DNA from: Inia geoffrensis
Taxonomy: Eukaryota; Chordata; Mammalia; Artiodactyla; Iniidae
DNA length: 64,000 nucleotides
Assembly: GCA_036417435.1 (NCBI GenBank)
Contig: CM070899.1
Location: 155,625,494 to 155,689,493, forward strand
Direction of reading: 5' to 3'
Shown here: positions 45,949 through 56,820 of the stretch, one piece after another
Layout of the letters: each line of letters starts with the position of its first letter
Position numbering within the stretch: the stretch's first letter is position 1
Program-made: the position numbers and the translations under genes
Notes under the pieces: generated by a model
Databases searched by the model: none
Told to the model about the DNA's origin: nothing
What the model saw: only the letters and a program-made list of their open reading frames with translations

Positions 45949-46899
45949 AAGAACAAAATCCCTAACCTTTGTCAGTGAACCTATTAGTCTCAAACCAGGT
46001 GGATTCAGATTTTTGAGAACAGGTTTTCTTTCTCTCCGTGTTGCATGATTTTTGTTTTGTTTTGTTTTGTTTTTTCACCAGCCCTCCTCTCTTCTCTGAT
46101 GGAGATTGCTGGGCAAGAAGAGGCAGTGCTGGTTTTAGGGACTTGTACCATTTGCTTCTGTCCTGGCAGGGGTCTCCATTGCCCCATTTCTTTAACCTCA
46201 TCATAATTACTGCCACTGCTCTGTCTCCTTCCTTTTCCCCAACAAATTACTAAGCTTTGAGCTGCCTTTCTGGAAACTGTCTCCCCCCACATCTTTCATT
46301 TCTCAATGAATCCATTCTATTCCTGAAGAGTAGTGCAACTGGTCCTTAGCATCCTGAAAACGTCACTCTCCGCTGGAGGTCCTGCCTCCCCTCCCTCCTC
46401 CTGGGGTGAGGTGTCTGTCTCCTGGGGTGTGAGGTCAGCTGTTCCGAGCCTTCTGTAAGCACTGTGTCTTCTAGATCTGTGCAATTGTCATGGTGGCCGT
46501 GGTGGCAGATGGAAGTGCCTGAAAGGAGCGTCTCAGAGAATAGATGTGAACCTCCCACTTGGTTCTCTGGCAGTCTGAATCATACAGTGACCACCCTCAG
46601 GCCATTCCCTCTCTGGCACTGAGGATGCCCAGCTGTTTGTTGTCACTCTCAGACCTGCTGTTTCTGCATCCCGTCCACCTGCTGCTCCGGCCCACGCAAC
46701 TGTTTTCTCTGCTCATCCAAGTGCTTCCTCAGGAACCGACACACATTTTCCTTGGCCTCGCACGTCGGTAGCAGTGATGCTTTCCGTGGCTCCAGGCATT
46801 TCTGGATATTGTTTGGGCCTCCACACTTCTGAGACAGAGTGTCTGGACTCCTGCATGTTTTTGTGGAAGACCAGGCAACTGGAACTCTCCCTACCCCCT
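45949..46899. other. No gene seen
   Basis: Unassigned. Confidence 0.5.
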
Positions 46900-47375
46900 C
46901 GCCTTGTGGAATGGGTTGATTGTACCTCCCCCCAAATATATCTAAGTCCTAACCTGTGAATGTGACCTGACTTGGAAATAGGGCCTTTGCAGATGTAATC
47001 AGGTTAAGGATCATGAGATGAGATCGTCCTGGATTATCTGGATGGGCCCCAAATCCAATGACTGGTGTCCTGATGAGAGAAAGGTGGGGGAGATTTGAGA
47101 CACAGAAAAGCAGAAAGGCCACATAGAGATGGAAGCAGAGATTGGGGGCACAGAGCTATATAAGCCAGGGAACGCCAAAAACTGCCGGCAGCCACCAGTG
47201 GCTTGGAAGAGGCACAGAAATGATCCTCCCTCAGCGCCTCCAGAAGGAACCAGCCTTTCCAACATCTTGATTTCAGGCTTCTGGTCTCCAGGATCGTGAG
47301 AGAATTAATTTCTGTTGTTTTAAGCCAACCAGGCTTTGGTAATTGGTCGCAGCAACCCGAGAAAACTAGTATACC
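46900..47375 (+). mobile_element. MaLR-type LTR remnant (MLT1-like)
   Basis: CCTTTGCAGATGTAATCAGG, ATCGTCCTGGATTATCTGGA, TTCTGTTGTTTTAAGCCAAC. Same general family as 34976-35470 and in the same orientation. Confidence 0.7.
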
Positions 47376-48300
47376 AGGCTTGTTCCTAAATGGCCTCTGG
47401 CTTGGGAGCCCCGTGGCAGGCCAAGCACTGGGCCACACGCTCTGTGGTGGCCACACTCCAGGGCTTCTGCCCTGGACCTCTTCCCTTCTCTTCCACAGGG
47501 ACAAGCTGGGGTTTCAGCCACTCCATCCTCCTCAGGCTCTTCAGAGGGTCCCACGAGATGACAAGGGCTCTTGTGTCGGGTTTCCTCAGGGGAAAAACCA
47601 CGTACTCTCCTCAGAAAGTTCAGCCTCAAAAACTCAAGTGTTCTCTTCGGTGAGACAAACTGCCAGGGCGGGTTTGCATTCAGTTGGGAATCCCTTTATG
47701 ATGTGGACTCGGGTAGAACATGCACATTTGACCTGGTCAGTCACCTTTGGGTCAAAGTGGAAGGGTCATTCTCCACACACCTGGGGAGTTGAACGTGACG
47801 TACAAAATTCCCCACAAATGAGATCTTTGTGGGTCTGATTCTTGGCTTTATTCATCTAGAAGAACCAGGCGGAGAGGAGCTTTCCTCGATTGCCAAAGCT
47901 TCTGGGAAACAAGTTCTTCTGAACTTCTGCACCTCTTTTCCTCATCTGTTACCTAAAAATGCTCTGTAATCACCGAAATCCCCACCAGCTCTAAACATCT
48001 GTGGTTCCACTACACCCTGTCAGCATCTTCCTTCCCCTTCTGGGACTCTGTGTGCCTTGCCAGGAAAAGTTGACATCCTGGGTAGGTGAACAAATGTCCC
48101 GGTTATCTTCATTTCCAGGACATATAGGACTTTCACTGCTAAAATTGGGAAAAACTCAGGTCAATCAGAATAAACAGCTTTCCCTAGTCCTGGGGAAAAT
48201 AGGTGTCTTTGAGGGCAAAGTCTTTTCCACATCTACAGTATCAAATATTACTAAAATTTAAAATTTATTTTTATTGAAAAGGAGAGGTGAAATTCTTTGT
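47376..48300. other. No gene seen
   Basis: Unassigned. A 180-codon plus-strand frame (47296-47838) starts inside the LTR and overlaps other frames on both strands. No domain is recognisable. Confidence 0.5.
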
Positions 48301-48319
48301 ATGCATAGCTTTAAAAGTA

Positions 48320-48507
48320 TCTTTTAAACATATTTATTTATTTGGTTGTGCTGGGTCTTAGTTGTGGCAGGTGGGCTCCTTAGTTGTGGCATGTGAACTC
48401 TTAGTTGCAGCACACATGTCAGATCTAGTTCCCTGACCAGGGATCAAACCCACGTCCCCTGCATTGGGAGTGTGGAGTCTCAACCACTGCGCCACCAGGG
48501 AAGCCCA
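48320..48507 (-). mobile_element. tRNA-Glu-derived SINE
   Basis: GGTTGTGCTGGGTCTTAGTT to CTGCGCCACCAGGGAAGCCC. Confidence 0.87.
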
Positions 48508-48514
48508 CTTATTT

Positions 48515-48710
48515 ATTTTTATTTATTATTTGTTTATATTTATTTTGGCTGCGCCGGGTCTTAGTTGTGGCACACGAGATCTTTAGTTGCGGCATGCGAA
48601 CTCTTAGTTGCGGCAGGTATGTGGGATCCAGTTCCCAGACCAGGGATTGAACCCAGGCCCCCTGCATTGGGAGTGCAGAGTCTTACCCACTTGACCACCA
48701 GGGAAGTCCC
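48515..48710 (-). mobile_element. tRNA-Glu-derived SINE, tandem to the previous one
   Basis: GGCTGCGCCGGGTCTTAGTT to TGACCACCAGGGAAGTCCC. Confidence 0.87.
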
Positions 48711-48729
48711 GAATTCCTTATAGTTTTTA

Positions 48730-48805
48730 AAAAAAATTTTAATTCAATTTTTATTTTATATTGTAGTTGATTTACAATGTGTTAGTTTCAGGTGTACAGC
48801 AAAGG
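48730..48805 (-). mobile_element. L1 3' end fragment
   Basis: ATATTGTAGTTGATTTACAA, TTTCAGGTGTACAGCAAAGG. Confidence 0.75.
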
Positions 48806-48881
48806 AATTCCTTATAATTTAAAGCAGTCACTGAGAACCATGTACTGTTGGATGTACTGGGCAGAGACTGATTTAAAAAGA

Positions 48882-49119
48882 CCCTGAACTAGGGCTTCCC
48901 TGGTGGCGCAGTGGTTGAGAGTCCGCCTGCCGATGCAGGGGACATGGGTTTGTGCCCCGGTCCGGGAGGATCCCACATGCCGCGGAGCGGCTGGGCCCGT
49001 GAGCCATGGCCGCTGAGCCTGCGCGTCCGGAGCCTGGGCTCCGCAACAGGAGAGGCCACAACAGTGAGAGGCCCGCGTACCGCAAAAAAACAAAACAAAA
49101 CCAAAAACCCCTGAACTAG
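48882..49119 (+). mobile_element. Young CHR-type SINE with TSDs
   Basis: Body starts at 48893. The perfect 11-bp TSD CCCTGAACTAG lies at 48882-48892 and 49109-49119. Confidence 0.94.
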
Positions 49120-50867
49120 CCTCCACTGAAAACCTCTTCACCACCACACCAATGATTGTTTCTCTTTTCTGTCCCACCTTCCTGGGAGCCGGCCCCTCTC
49201 CCTGTGTGAGCACCCATGCTTAGATGAAAGTCTCCCTCCCACCCTTACCTGATGACTTGAAAGTGCATTAACACTTCCTTCTGCCAGAGGGAAGTGAACC
49301 TAGGAAAACATAACTCCAAGGTCTCTAGCGTCTTCTCAGCACTTGGGATCCTGGCTCCTGACTGAGTTGATGTGACTAGGTGACCTTCTGTGTCTTCCAC
49401 AGGCAGCTCTCAGAACTACGCCTCCCAGAAGAGTAGACAGGGTCTAAGGGATCACTCTTGTATGACATCATCACCGACAGAGCTCAGTTCTGTGGGCCCA
49501 GCTTACGCTCAAACATGGCCATGATGAAAAACATGGTAGCCATTTAGGGATGTGGGAGTTCCATGAGAAACGTGAGTCGACATGGCTTTTACCATCAAAG
49601 ACACTTCGGGAAGAGAAATGCTCACACACAGATGAATTGCTGTGATGAAATGTTGTTTTCTTTGCCCCGTTAGTGCCAGGTCACGTTTCTTTGTTTTTGG
49701 CATTTTAATTTGACTCTTAAGTGAAATGTGTGGGAAGAATTAGGAGTTGGGCTGTAGGACCAGAGGCAGGCTGCATTCCAGTCATTTTAATCTGGTGTCC
49801 TGCTGAGGGGTGGCATACCTAGTTCATGACTTATAAGGGTCTTGGGCTTGGAGACGGGAACCCAATAAGTGCTTTCTGCAGAAGCTGAGCCAAAAAGCTG
49901 TGAGCCCAGTAGGGAGGCTCCATTGTTGATTGGCCCCATCTGGGACCTGATGGGTGAAGTCATGCTAATCACAGCCTTCCAAGCTATTCAGCCCTTCTCC
50001 AGCTCTCCTTGGCCATCTGTGTTGGCGCAGGATGTGTGCTCTCCTCCTAAACCCTTAGCACACTGTGGAACGTCATATTCTGTTTGCTTGTCTCTCTCCC
50101 CTAGGGATGGGGCCTCTAGGGGTGGGGATGGGCCTTCGCTGTGTAGCCCCAGCACCATGCCTGGCAAGTGGCAGGTGCCACACAAGTGGTTACGGAGAGA
50201 ACAAGCTTGAGAGGGTTTGCGGGAGAAGTAAAAGTTCACAACCGTTAGGCTTCAAAATGGTAACAGGGGAGACGACCTTATTTTCCTCTCAGTGGAAGAC
50301 GAGGAGACGTTGGGACCCCGGGGAGGCTGGGAGGTGGCCTTGGAAGTGTAGGAAGCACAGTGAGAACATAGCTGATGCTTGTGCATCTTTATTCCCCCCT
50401 CCAATCCTGAGAAGCCTCGTGCTTCCACACCACTGCTCTTCATCCCTGTCGCCTCTCCCTACTCACTGGGTCCCTTCATCAACAGCATGAATTGGAAACA
50501 AATCTTTCATTCTTCATACTTTCCTATACTCTCTACTTTAAAAATAATGAGCATATATTCTTAGTAACATCAGGAAAATAATAACTATTGCTCTGTCTAT
50601 GACAAGAGTGTATGTTCGTTTAGTTATCTATTTGGGGGATTAAAGAGAGGCTACAGGTGAAGTACCAGCCCAGGTCCTGGCAAGTATTTGGGCTTTATTC
50701 ACTATTCCTTCTCTCCTGTTCCTGCCTGGCAATTCTTTCACTGTCCAGTCTGTCACAGGTGTGTCCAGCTACGGCTCTTTCTAACCACTGCATAAGTGCT
50801 TGCTTCGCTCTCCCACCTCTTGGCATCTAAATTCCTAAGTATGCGGTTAGTCATTAACTTTCTTATT
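49120..50867. other. Repeat-poor block, no gene seen
   Basis: 1.7 kb with no recognisable repeat. Frames up to 141 codons (50065-50490) overlap others. No splice-flanked exon is evident. Confidence 0.45.
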
Positions 50868-51020
50868 CTTTTTTGGTTTTAAACTGGAGTATAGTTGCTT
50901 TACAATGTTGTGTTAGTTTCTGCTGTGCAGCAAAGTGAATCAGTTATACGTATACATATATCGCCTCCTTTTAGATTTCCTTCCCATTTAGGTCACCACA
51001 GATCATTGAGTAGTATTTTC
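50868..51020 (-). mobile_element. L1 3' end fragment
   Basis: AACTGGAGTATAGTTGCTTT, TTCTGCTGTGCAGCAAAGTG, CCATTTAGGTCACCACAGAT. Confidence 0.85.
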
Positions 51021-51321
51021 TTAGTCCAAAGGGCGATTTGCTTTTTATTATTTTTCAAGATTTTATAAGTAATATATATTCTTTGTAAAACACATAACAT
51101 TAAAAATTCCAAGGATAAAATGTAAATTCACCTGAGATTCTATCATTTTGAGATAGGTTACTATCGTTTCATAATCTTTCATGCATATAAACGTACACAG
51201 AATTTTATATAAATGCAATGGGACCAGAACACTTTTCCAGTTATATGTATTTATTTTTATTTTTGCTTACTCTCTCCACCTCTATAATCCTCGTGACCAT
51301 TTTCTCCCCTTCAAATACAGT

Positions 51322-51329
51322 CTAATGTG

Positions 51330-51363
<34 letters not shown>

Positions 51364-51563
51364 GGTACGCGGGCCTCTCACTGTTGTGGCCTCTCCCATT
51401 CTGGAGCACAGGCTCCGGACACGCAGGCTCAGCAGCCATGGCTCACGGGCCTAGCCGCTCCGCGGCATGTGGGATCTTCCCGGACCGGGGCACGAACCCT
51501 CGTCCCCTGCATCGGCAGGCGGACTCTCAACCACTGCGCCACCAGCGAAGTCCTAATGTGAAT
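51322..51563 (-). mobile_element. Young CHR-type SINE with TSDs
   Basis: Body at about 51333-51552 with a roughly 30-base T-run. The 11-bp TSD CTAATGTGAAT lies at 51322-51332 and 51553-51563. Confidence 0.94.
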
Positions 51564-52436
51564 ATTTTTATACACTTTACATGTACAACACACACACACA
51601 TATATATACACAATCATGTACTCATAAACGAACCTACAAAATGAGTTTTTGCTAATGTTTGCTTTTATCAAAAGGATTAAAATTATTTATGCTTTTCTGA
51701 TTATTGCTTTCATTTGCTAATATATTGAGGTAATGCTATATAATATTTAATGATACAGATGTTCTCCAGTTTGTTCATCTGTTAAGGTTTTGCCTTAGTT
51801 TCGCTTTTTCCCACTGGAAAATATTGCTGCAGTAAACATTCTTATATATCTACCTATACATTTCAAAGCTTTTATCTCACTAGGAAGGGTGTTTAGAAGT
51901 GAGATAGCTGAATCAAAATAGGCTTATTTTAAATTTACAGATATTGCCACATTACCCTCAAAATAAGCTGTGAAAACTTATATCTCTACCAAAATTATGT
52001 GAGAAAATTCCTTCCCATATATTCTTACCTGTGGCAGATATAACCACTATTTTGTACTTTTGCCAATCCATCGGTGAGAAACGCCATCTCATTGTTACTT
52101 TAATTTGCATTTCTCTGACTACATAGTGAGATCAAGTAGCTGTTGTTTTCATTTACTGGTTTATGTTTAATTACTAAATATTTCTACTATACAGCAAAGT
52201 TGAGAAAAAGTATACCATATTCTTATGTGCTCATCACAAGATGAAACAGGCGTTTAACATTTTGCCATAACTGCTTCAGATACTTTTCTTTTTCCCTTTA
52301 TTTTCAATCAACGCCTCTCTCTTTTCTCTGTCTTAATCTGCTTTAAGGAATTCAACCACACAGCCATTCCTCCCCCTCTTTCCCCCTCTATCTGATCTCT
52401 GGCGGCCTCGGCCTACAGCAGCTTGAAGCAAGGTTT

Positions 52437-52511
52437 CGGTTCCTGGCCAGAGATTGAGGTTGGGTCGTGGCAGTGAGAGTGCTGAACCCTAGCCACTAGA
52501 CCAGTGGCCAG
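52437..52511 (-). repeat. tRNA-Glu-like sequence (pseudo-tRNA or SINE head)
   Basis: On the minus strand it reads TGGTCTAGTGGCTAGGGTTC, then CACTCTCACTG (anticodon-loop-like with CTC), then a decayed T-arm. It is closer to tRNA-Glu than to the SINE consensus here and directly abuts the LTR. Arm mismatches argue against a working gene. Confidence 0.5.
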
Positions 52512-52985
52512 TGACAAGGCCCTGGCCCATACGGCTTTGCAGAAATGAATTCCCACAAAGTCGAAAGCAGTGAAACAAAGTGTTTATTAAGAGGAAAAAG
52601 AGTACGTGTGGATAGACACACGGCAGGACTCGGCGAGAGAGTCGTGCCCTCGTGGTAGTTTCAATCACTTATAGGGGGCATTTTTTCCCAGTTCCCTTGG
52701 CCAATCATCTTGCTTTACCTGGTTCCGAGTCCATATTTGTTTTTTGGTTTATCTCAGGGTCTGCCCCTGTGTGTGCACGCATCTCTTAGCCAAGATGGAT
52801 TCCAGCAAAGAGGCCTGTGGGTAGGTTGGCATCACTTCCTTTTTGACCTCCAAGGAGGCTTTCTGTGCTTGTGTAGTCGGGAAGGTCTCCTTGACTTTGA
52901 CAATGAGAAATATGTGGTCTCCATCTTTTATCTGGGCAGGGCTCAGCCTCTCCTATTATCCTCCTGTTATCTTCATCTTAGAGGA
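52512..52985 (-). mobile_element. ERV LTR remnant, antisense (tentative)
   Basis: AAGTGTTTATTAAGAGGAAAA (AATAAA on the minus strand), GGCCAATCATCTTGCTTTAC (CCAAT-type box reversed), TCCTATTATCCTCCTGTTAT. No viral gene is present. Confidence 0.5.
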
Positions 52986-53664
52986 CAAACTCCAGCTGCT
53001 CAGTCTGGGGCTCATCTATGTCCTTCCTCAGTTGTGCCTATCCGTCCATGAGATTCTTCTTTTAAAAAACTTCTACTGCATATCTATTTATGCACAAAAA
53101 AATATGTAATTGCCTTCAGTTATACAAATATGCAGTGCCTTTTAAGTTCAATAGTATGTTTTTAGGATGTGTGCACGCTGCTACAAGATCGTTTTAAGTG
53201 CTATACACAAATTTTGTGTGACTAAATCAGTTTATTCATTTCTCTGCTAAAAGGATGATTAGACCGGTTCCCACTTTTTCACTATTACAAGCAGTGCAGT
53301 GAATTTCCTTTTACCTGCCCTCTCGTGCACACATGGGAGGTTTCCTAGGACAGACACTTTTGTTCACTGAGTCACAGGGCTCGTACATTTTTGATGAGCC
53401 GGGATATTGTGTAACACTAGCCAGAGCATCTGTCCTGTTTCCCACCAGCAAGGGAAGAGTCCCTGTTTCCCCATATCCTCACAACAATTGCCTAGTAAAT
53501 CTGAGTGACAGATGTTATCTTGCTTTAATTTTGCATTTCCCCTAATTACTAGTGAGGTTCAGTCTTTTCTTATGTATCTAATGCCATTTGAGTTTCTGTG
53601 AATTGGCAATTCAGACTCTTTGGCTATTCATCTACTGAGTTGTATTGATATTTTTCTTATTGAT

Positions 53665-53853
53665 TAAAAAATATATTTATTTATTTGGCTGCACCAGATA
53701 AATCTTAGTTGCGGCATGCGGGATATTTTAGTTGTGGCGCGTGGGCTCTTAGTCGCAGCATGCGGGATCTTAGTTCCCTAACCAGGGATTGAACCCACAA
53801 CCCCTGCATTGGGAGCGCAGAGTCTTAACCACTGGACCACCAGGGAAGTCCCT
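53665..53853 (-). mobile_element. tRNA-Glu-derived SINE
   Basis: ATTTGGCTGCACCAGATAAA to TGGACCACCAGGGAAGTCCC. Confidence 0.87.
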
Positions 53854-54050
53854 CTTATTGATTTTTATGAATCCTTATATTCTGAATATTCTCTCTCAAC
53901 AAAGTGAATACCACTTTGTTGGGTATATGAATTGCAAATATTTCTACCAGTTTATTGGTTGTCTTTTCCATTTCTTTAAGCTGATTATTTTTTAGTGAGC
54001 TTAAACATAACAGTTTTTTTCCCTGCTTTGTGGTCTCTGTGCCTGGTTTT

Positions 54051-54289
54051 AAAACTCCTTCCCGGGCTTCCCTGGTGGCGCAGTGGTTGAGAGTCCGCCT
54101 GCCGAGGCAGGGGACACGGGTTCGTGCCCCGGTCCGGGAAGATCCCACATGCCGCGGAGCGGCTAGGCCCGTGAGCCACGGCCGCTGAGCCTGCGCATCC
54201 GGAGCCTGTGCTCCACAAGGGGAGAGGCCACAACAGTGAGAGGCCCACATACAGCAAAAAAAAAAAAAAACCAAAAAAAACTCCTTCCC
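54051..54289 (+). mobile_element. Young CHR-type SINE with TSDs
   Basis: Body starts at 54064. The perfect 13-bp TSD AAAACTCCTTCCC lies at 54051-54063 and 54277-54289. Confidence 0.95.
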
Positions 54290-55189
54290 TGACTTGATTT
54301 CATAAATATATTTTCCTAGATTTTTTTCTAAATATTTTACATATATTGCTTTTAACACTCAGATGTTTTCATCTGTGTGGAATTTATCTTTTGTATATTG
54401 TGTAAGATAAGCATATAATTACTTCTTTTCCTATGTGCCTTTCCCCAGCACCATTTATTGGAAGTCTGTCTGGTTGCCATGATTTGTAATGCTGACTCTT
54501 GCAAATAACAGTCTTCGGCTCGCTTCAGTGGCACGTGTACCAAATATTCTCTTTTCTGAATGTGTGTACTTCTAGGTCCTTTGCGGTGTTCTATGGATCT
54601 AGTTTTCTATCTCTGTGCCAATCCACACTTTTAATTACAACGTTTCCAGGAGCCTCGTAGTTTGAATGCTCCATCTTTCTCCTTCTCTTCTTCTTCCTCG
54701 TTCGTTCTCTTCTTTTTTCTAAAATATCATATTAAAATGTATTGGCTATTCTTTTTTTTCTTCTTCCTCCATAGGAAATTGGGGATCACTTTGTCAAATT
54801 CCACAAAAAACCCTCCTGCTATGATTTTTACATCCACTTAATTTAGACATAATTTATGCAAAACACAATTTAAAGAACCCATCTTAAGGGAACAATTTCA
54901 TGAGTTTTGTCATTTAAATACACGTTTGTGACCTTTGAATTTTTAAAGTCCAATTTGTCATTTTATTCTTTTACAGGTCATGCGTTTGGTCTAGTATCGA
55001 AGAAATCTATGCCTAACTCAAGGACGCAAATTTTCTCCTGTGTACATTTATTTTTAAAAATATTTTCTTCTTAAATACCCACAATCACTTGGTGATGGGG
55101 TGTGTGCACCACTCCTCAAAACTTGGAGTCGGATGGATTTCGTCACCTTGATTTCCTGTTCCGCACTTACTTTCCCTGTAGTACTTGCT

Positions 55190-55312
55190 TTTTGGTTTGG
55201 TTTGGCTGTGCCGTGTTGCTTGCTAGATCTTAGTTCCCCGACCAGGGATTGAACCTGGGCCTATGGCAGTGAAAGCACCGAGTCCTAACCACTGGACGGC
55301 CAGGGAATTCCC
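55190..55312 (-). mobile_element. Short tRNA-Glu-derived SINE
   Basis: TTGGTTTGGCTGTGCCGTGT to TGGACGGCCAGGGAATTCCC. Confidence 0.87.
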
Positions 55313-55589
55313 ACCTCCTGTGTGCAATTAAATATGTGTAGTTTCTTTTATGTCAGTAGTAGCTCAATAATGCTGTAAAAAATAACAATGCTAAATGTTT
55401 GATGGAAAAGAGTTTCCAAGTGATTTTAGTCTGCCATTTTGCTAGACTCCAAATGGTCCTCTTTCAACAGAGAAGGTTAGATTCTGTAAGCATTTACTAG
55501 AAGTTTGAGCGTATTAAAATACTAATTTAATTATGGGAGAATTTTAAAAAGAAATAATTACTGTAGAGGTTTGAAGAGGACTGTATATA
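55313..55589. other. No gene seen
   Basis: AT-rich unassigned DNA. Confidence 0.5.
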
Positions 55590-55795
55590 CAGGGTTTTGT
55601 AATGAGACCTAAGATCAAATCTTGGTTCTGTCGTTTTCTTCCTGTGTGTTCTTAGATAAGTCACTTAGCTTCTCCGAGTCCCAGTTTCTTAATCTATAAA
55701 CCAGGAATAATATCCACAGAGCAGAGATTTATAATGATAATTAAAATTGCATTTGCAAAGAGCCTTCTAGAGGGCCTTGCCTAACATAAAAGCCA
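55590..55795 (+). mobile_element. MIR SINE
   Basis: ATCAAATCTTGGTTCTGTCG, AGATAAGTCACTTAGCTTCT, CCCAGTTTCTTAATCTATAAA. Confidence 0.75.
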
Positions 55796-56011
55796 AGAAT
55801 TATTAGTTTCTTTTTTAATTTTACATAGCTAGACCCCCTGACAGAGTCACTCTTTAGCATATGTGTATCCTATACCCTTTCCTGGCTACAACACAACACA
55901 GCCCTTAGGAAGCGTAATACGAGATAATCTCCCAAACTCCAAGAGTAGGTTCTACGAATTGTTCAATTACAAAGTTGGCCTGGGCTATTCAGCGTTCAGA
56001 GCAAAGCCATT

Positions 56012-56017
56012 TTTATT
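56012..56017 (-). promoter_or_regulatory. Candidate distal poly(A) signal of ARNT2
   Basis: The plus strand reads TTTATT, which is AATAAA on the minus strand, about 4.48 kb past the ARNT2 stop codon. Cleavage would fall near 55990-56000. MIR and SINE repeats resume soon to the left, as expected beyond a gene end. No strong GU-rich element is obvious downstream. Confidence 0.5.
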
Positions 56018-56473
56018 GTAATGAAATTTTAAAAGGCAGTTACATTAGTTCCACATATACACAACTGACTTAATAACTGTTAGTCATAGAGAACATTCAA
56101 GCAATACAAATGATGATTTATCCACAGCACAGTTTACATTCATAAGAAGAAAGGTTAAAAGAGAAATGATTAAGTGCTTATATTGTCCACTGAAGCTCAT
56201 CTGTGAACTCTCTCGCTTTTGAAGGAAAATGAGATTGTTACTGGAAGCAAGCTGCCCTGGTCCTGTGAGACCCCCCTTTTCCCACCTCCACAGTCATTGG
56301 CCCATGGGCTCTGGCCCCAAGACCCAGGCACACCTACATGTGAAAATGTGCCTGCATCATTGTGTGGTGCCGCTTCAAGTTGTCCCAGACGCCAGGCAGC
56401 CGAGGAAAAAGAGGACAGCCAGCTCCCTTCATATACAAGATGAGAATCTGGCACGGGGGGAAGGGTTGGAACG

Positions 56474-56499
56474 GACAAGTTGGGTTGTCCCAACTTGTC
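56474..56499 (-). repeat. Perfect inverted repeat (hairpin) in the ARNT2 3'UTR
   Basis: The arms GACAAGTTGGG and CCCAACTTGTC are perfectly complementary over 11 bp and separated by a 4-base loop. In the ARNT2 transcript the loop would read ACAA. The stem is too short for a classic microRNA precursor. A short direct repeat (CAGGGCACA) follows at 56499-56520. Confidence 0.8.
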
Positions 56500-56814
56500 A
56501 GGGCACAAGTCAGGGCACAGCGACCTCATGACCAAACCTGTACTTTCTAGTAGAACAAGGAGCATTTCCATCCTGACTTGTTACTGGCTAGGGCTGTTAG
56601 GTGACCGGCTTGGTCTTGCTAATTTGACAGGTCGTTAACTGTTAGGGGGCAGGTGGGCCCAGGGGGGAGAGGTCCACTGCTCATCTGCTGGCCCAGGTAC
56701 TGATGTGTCTGGAAGGGAACACACTCATTTCCCCAGGGCCTGCCTCGTCTCTCAGCCAAGCCCGGCCGCAGCACTGATAGTGTCCAGGGTGGCTCATCTG
56801 GGGAACACGGTCTC

Positions 56815-56820
56815 TTTATT
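56815..56820 (-). promoter_or_regulatory. Candidate proximal poly(A) signal of ARNT2
   Basis: This is a second minus-strand AATAAA inside the predicted 3'UTR, about 3.7 kb after the stop codon. It could give a shorter transcript. ATTAAA variants also occur near 57411 and 58650. Confidence 0.3.

Larger units (their letters stand above)
51045..55070 (-). mobile_element. Old L1, antisense, broken by SINEs and an LTR
   Basis: Diverged antisense L1 words recur through the interval: ATAACATTAAAAATTCCAAG, GATATTGCCACATTACCCTC, TTTGCATTTCCCCTAATTAC, CCCAGCACCATTTATTGGAA. Insertions at 51322-51563, 52400-52985, 53665-53852 and 54051-54289 split it. It may be more than one L1. Confidence 0.65.

Noticed and set aside
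47296..47838. 180-codon plus-strand frame
   Set aside because: It begins inside an LTR remnant and overlaps frames on both strands. No known protein is recognisable.
52437..52511. Functional tRNA-Glu gene
   Set aside because: The T-arm and acceptor pairing are decayed, and the sequence lies between repeat remnants. A pseudo-tRNA or SINE head fits better.
56474..56499. microRNA precursor
   Set aside because: The stem is only 11 bp. A precursor needs a stem of roughly 30 bp or more, and flanking bases do not extend the pairing.
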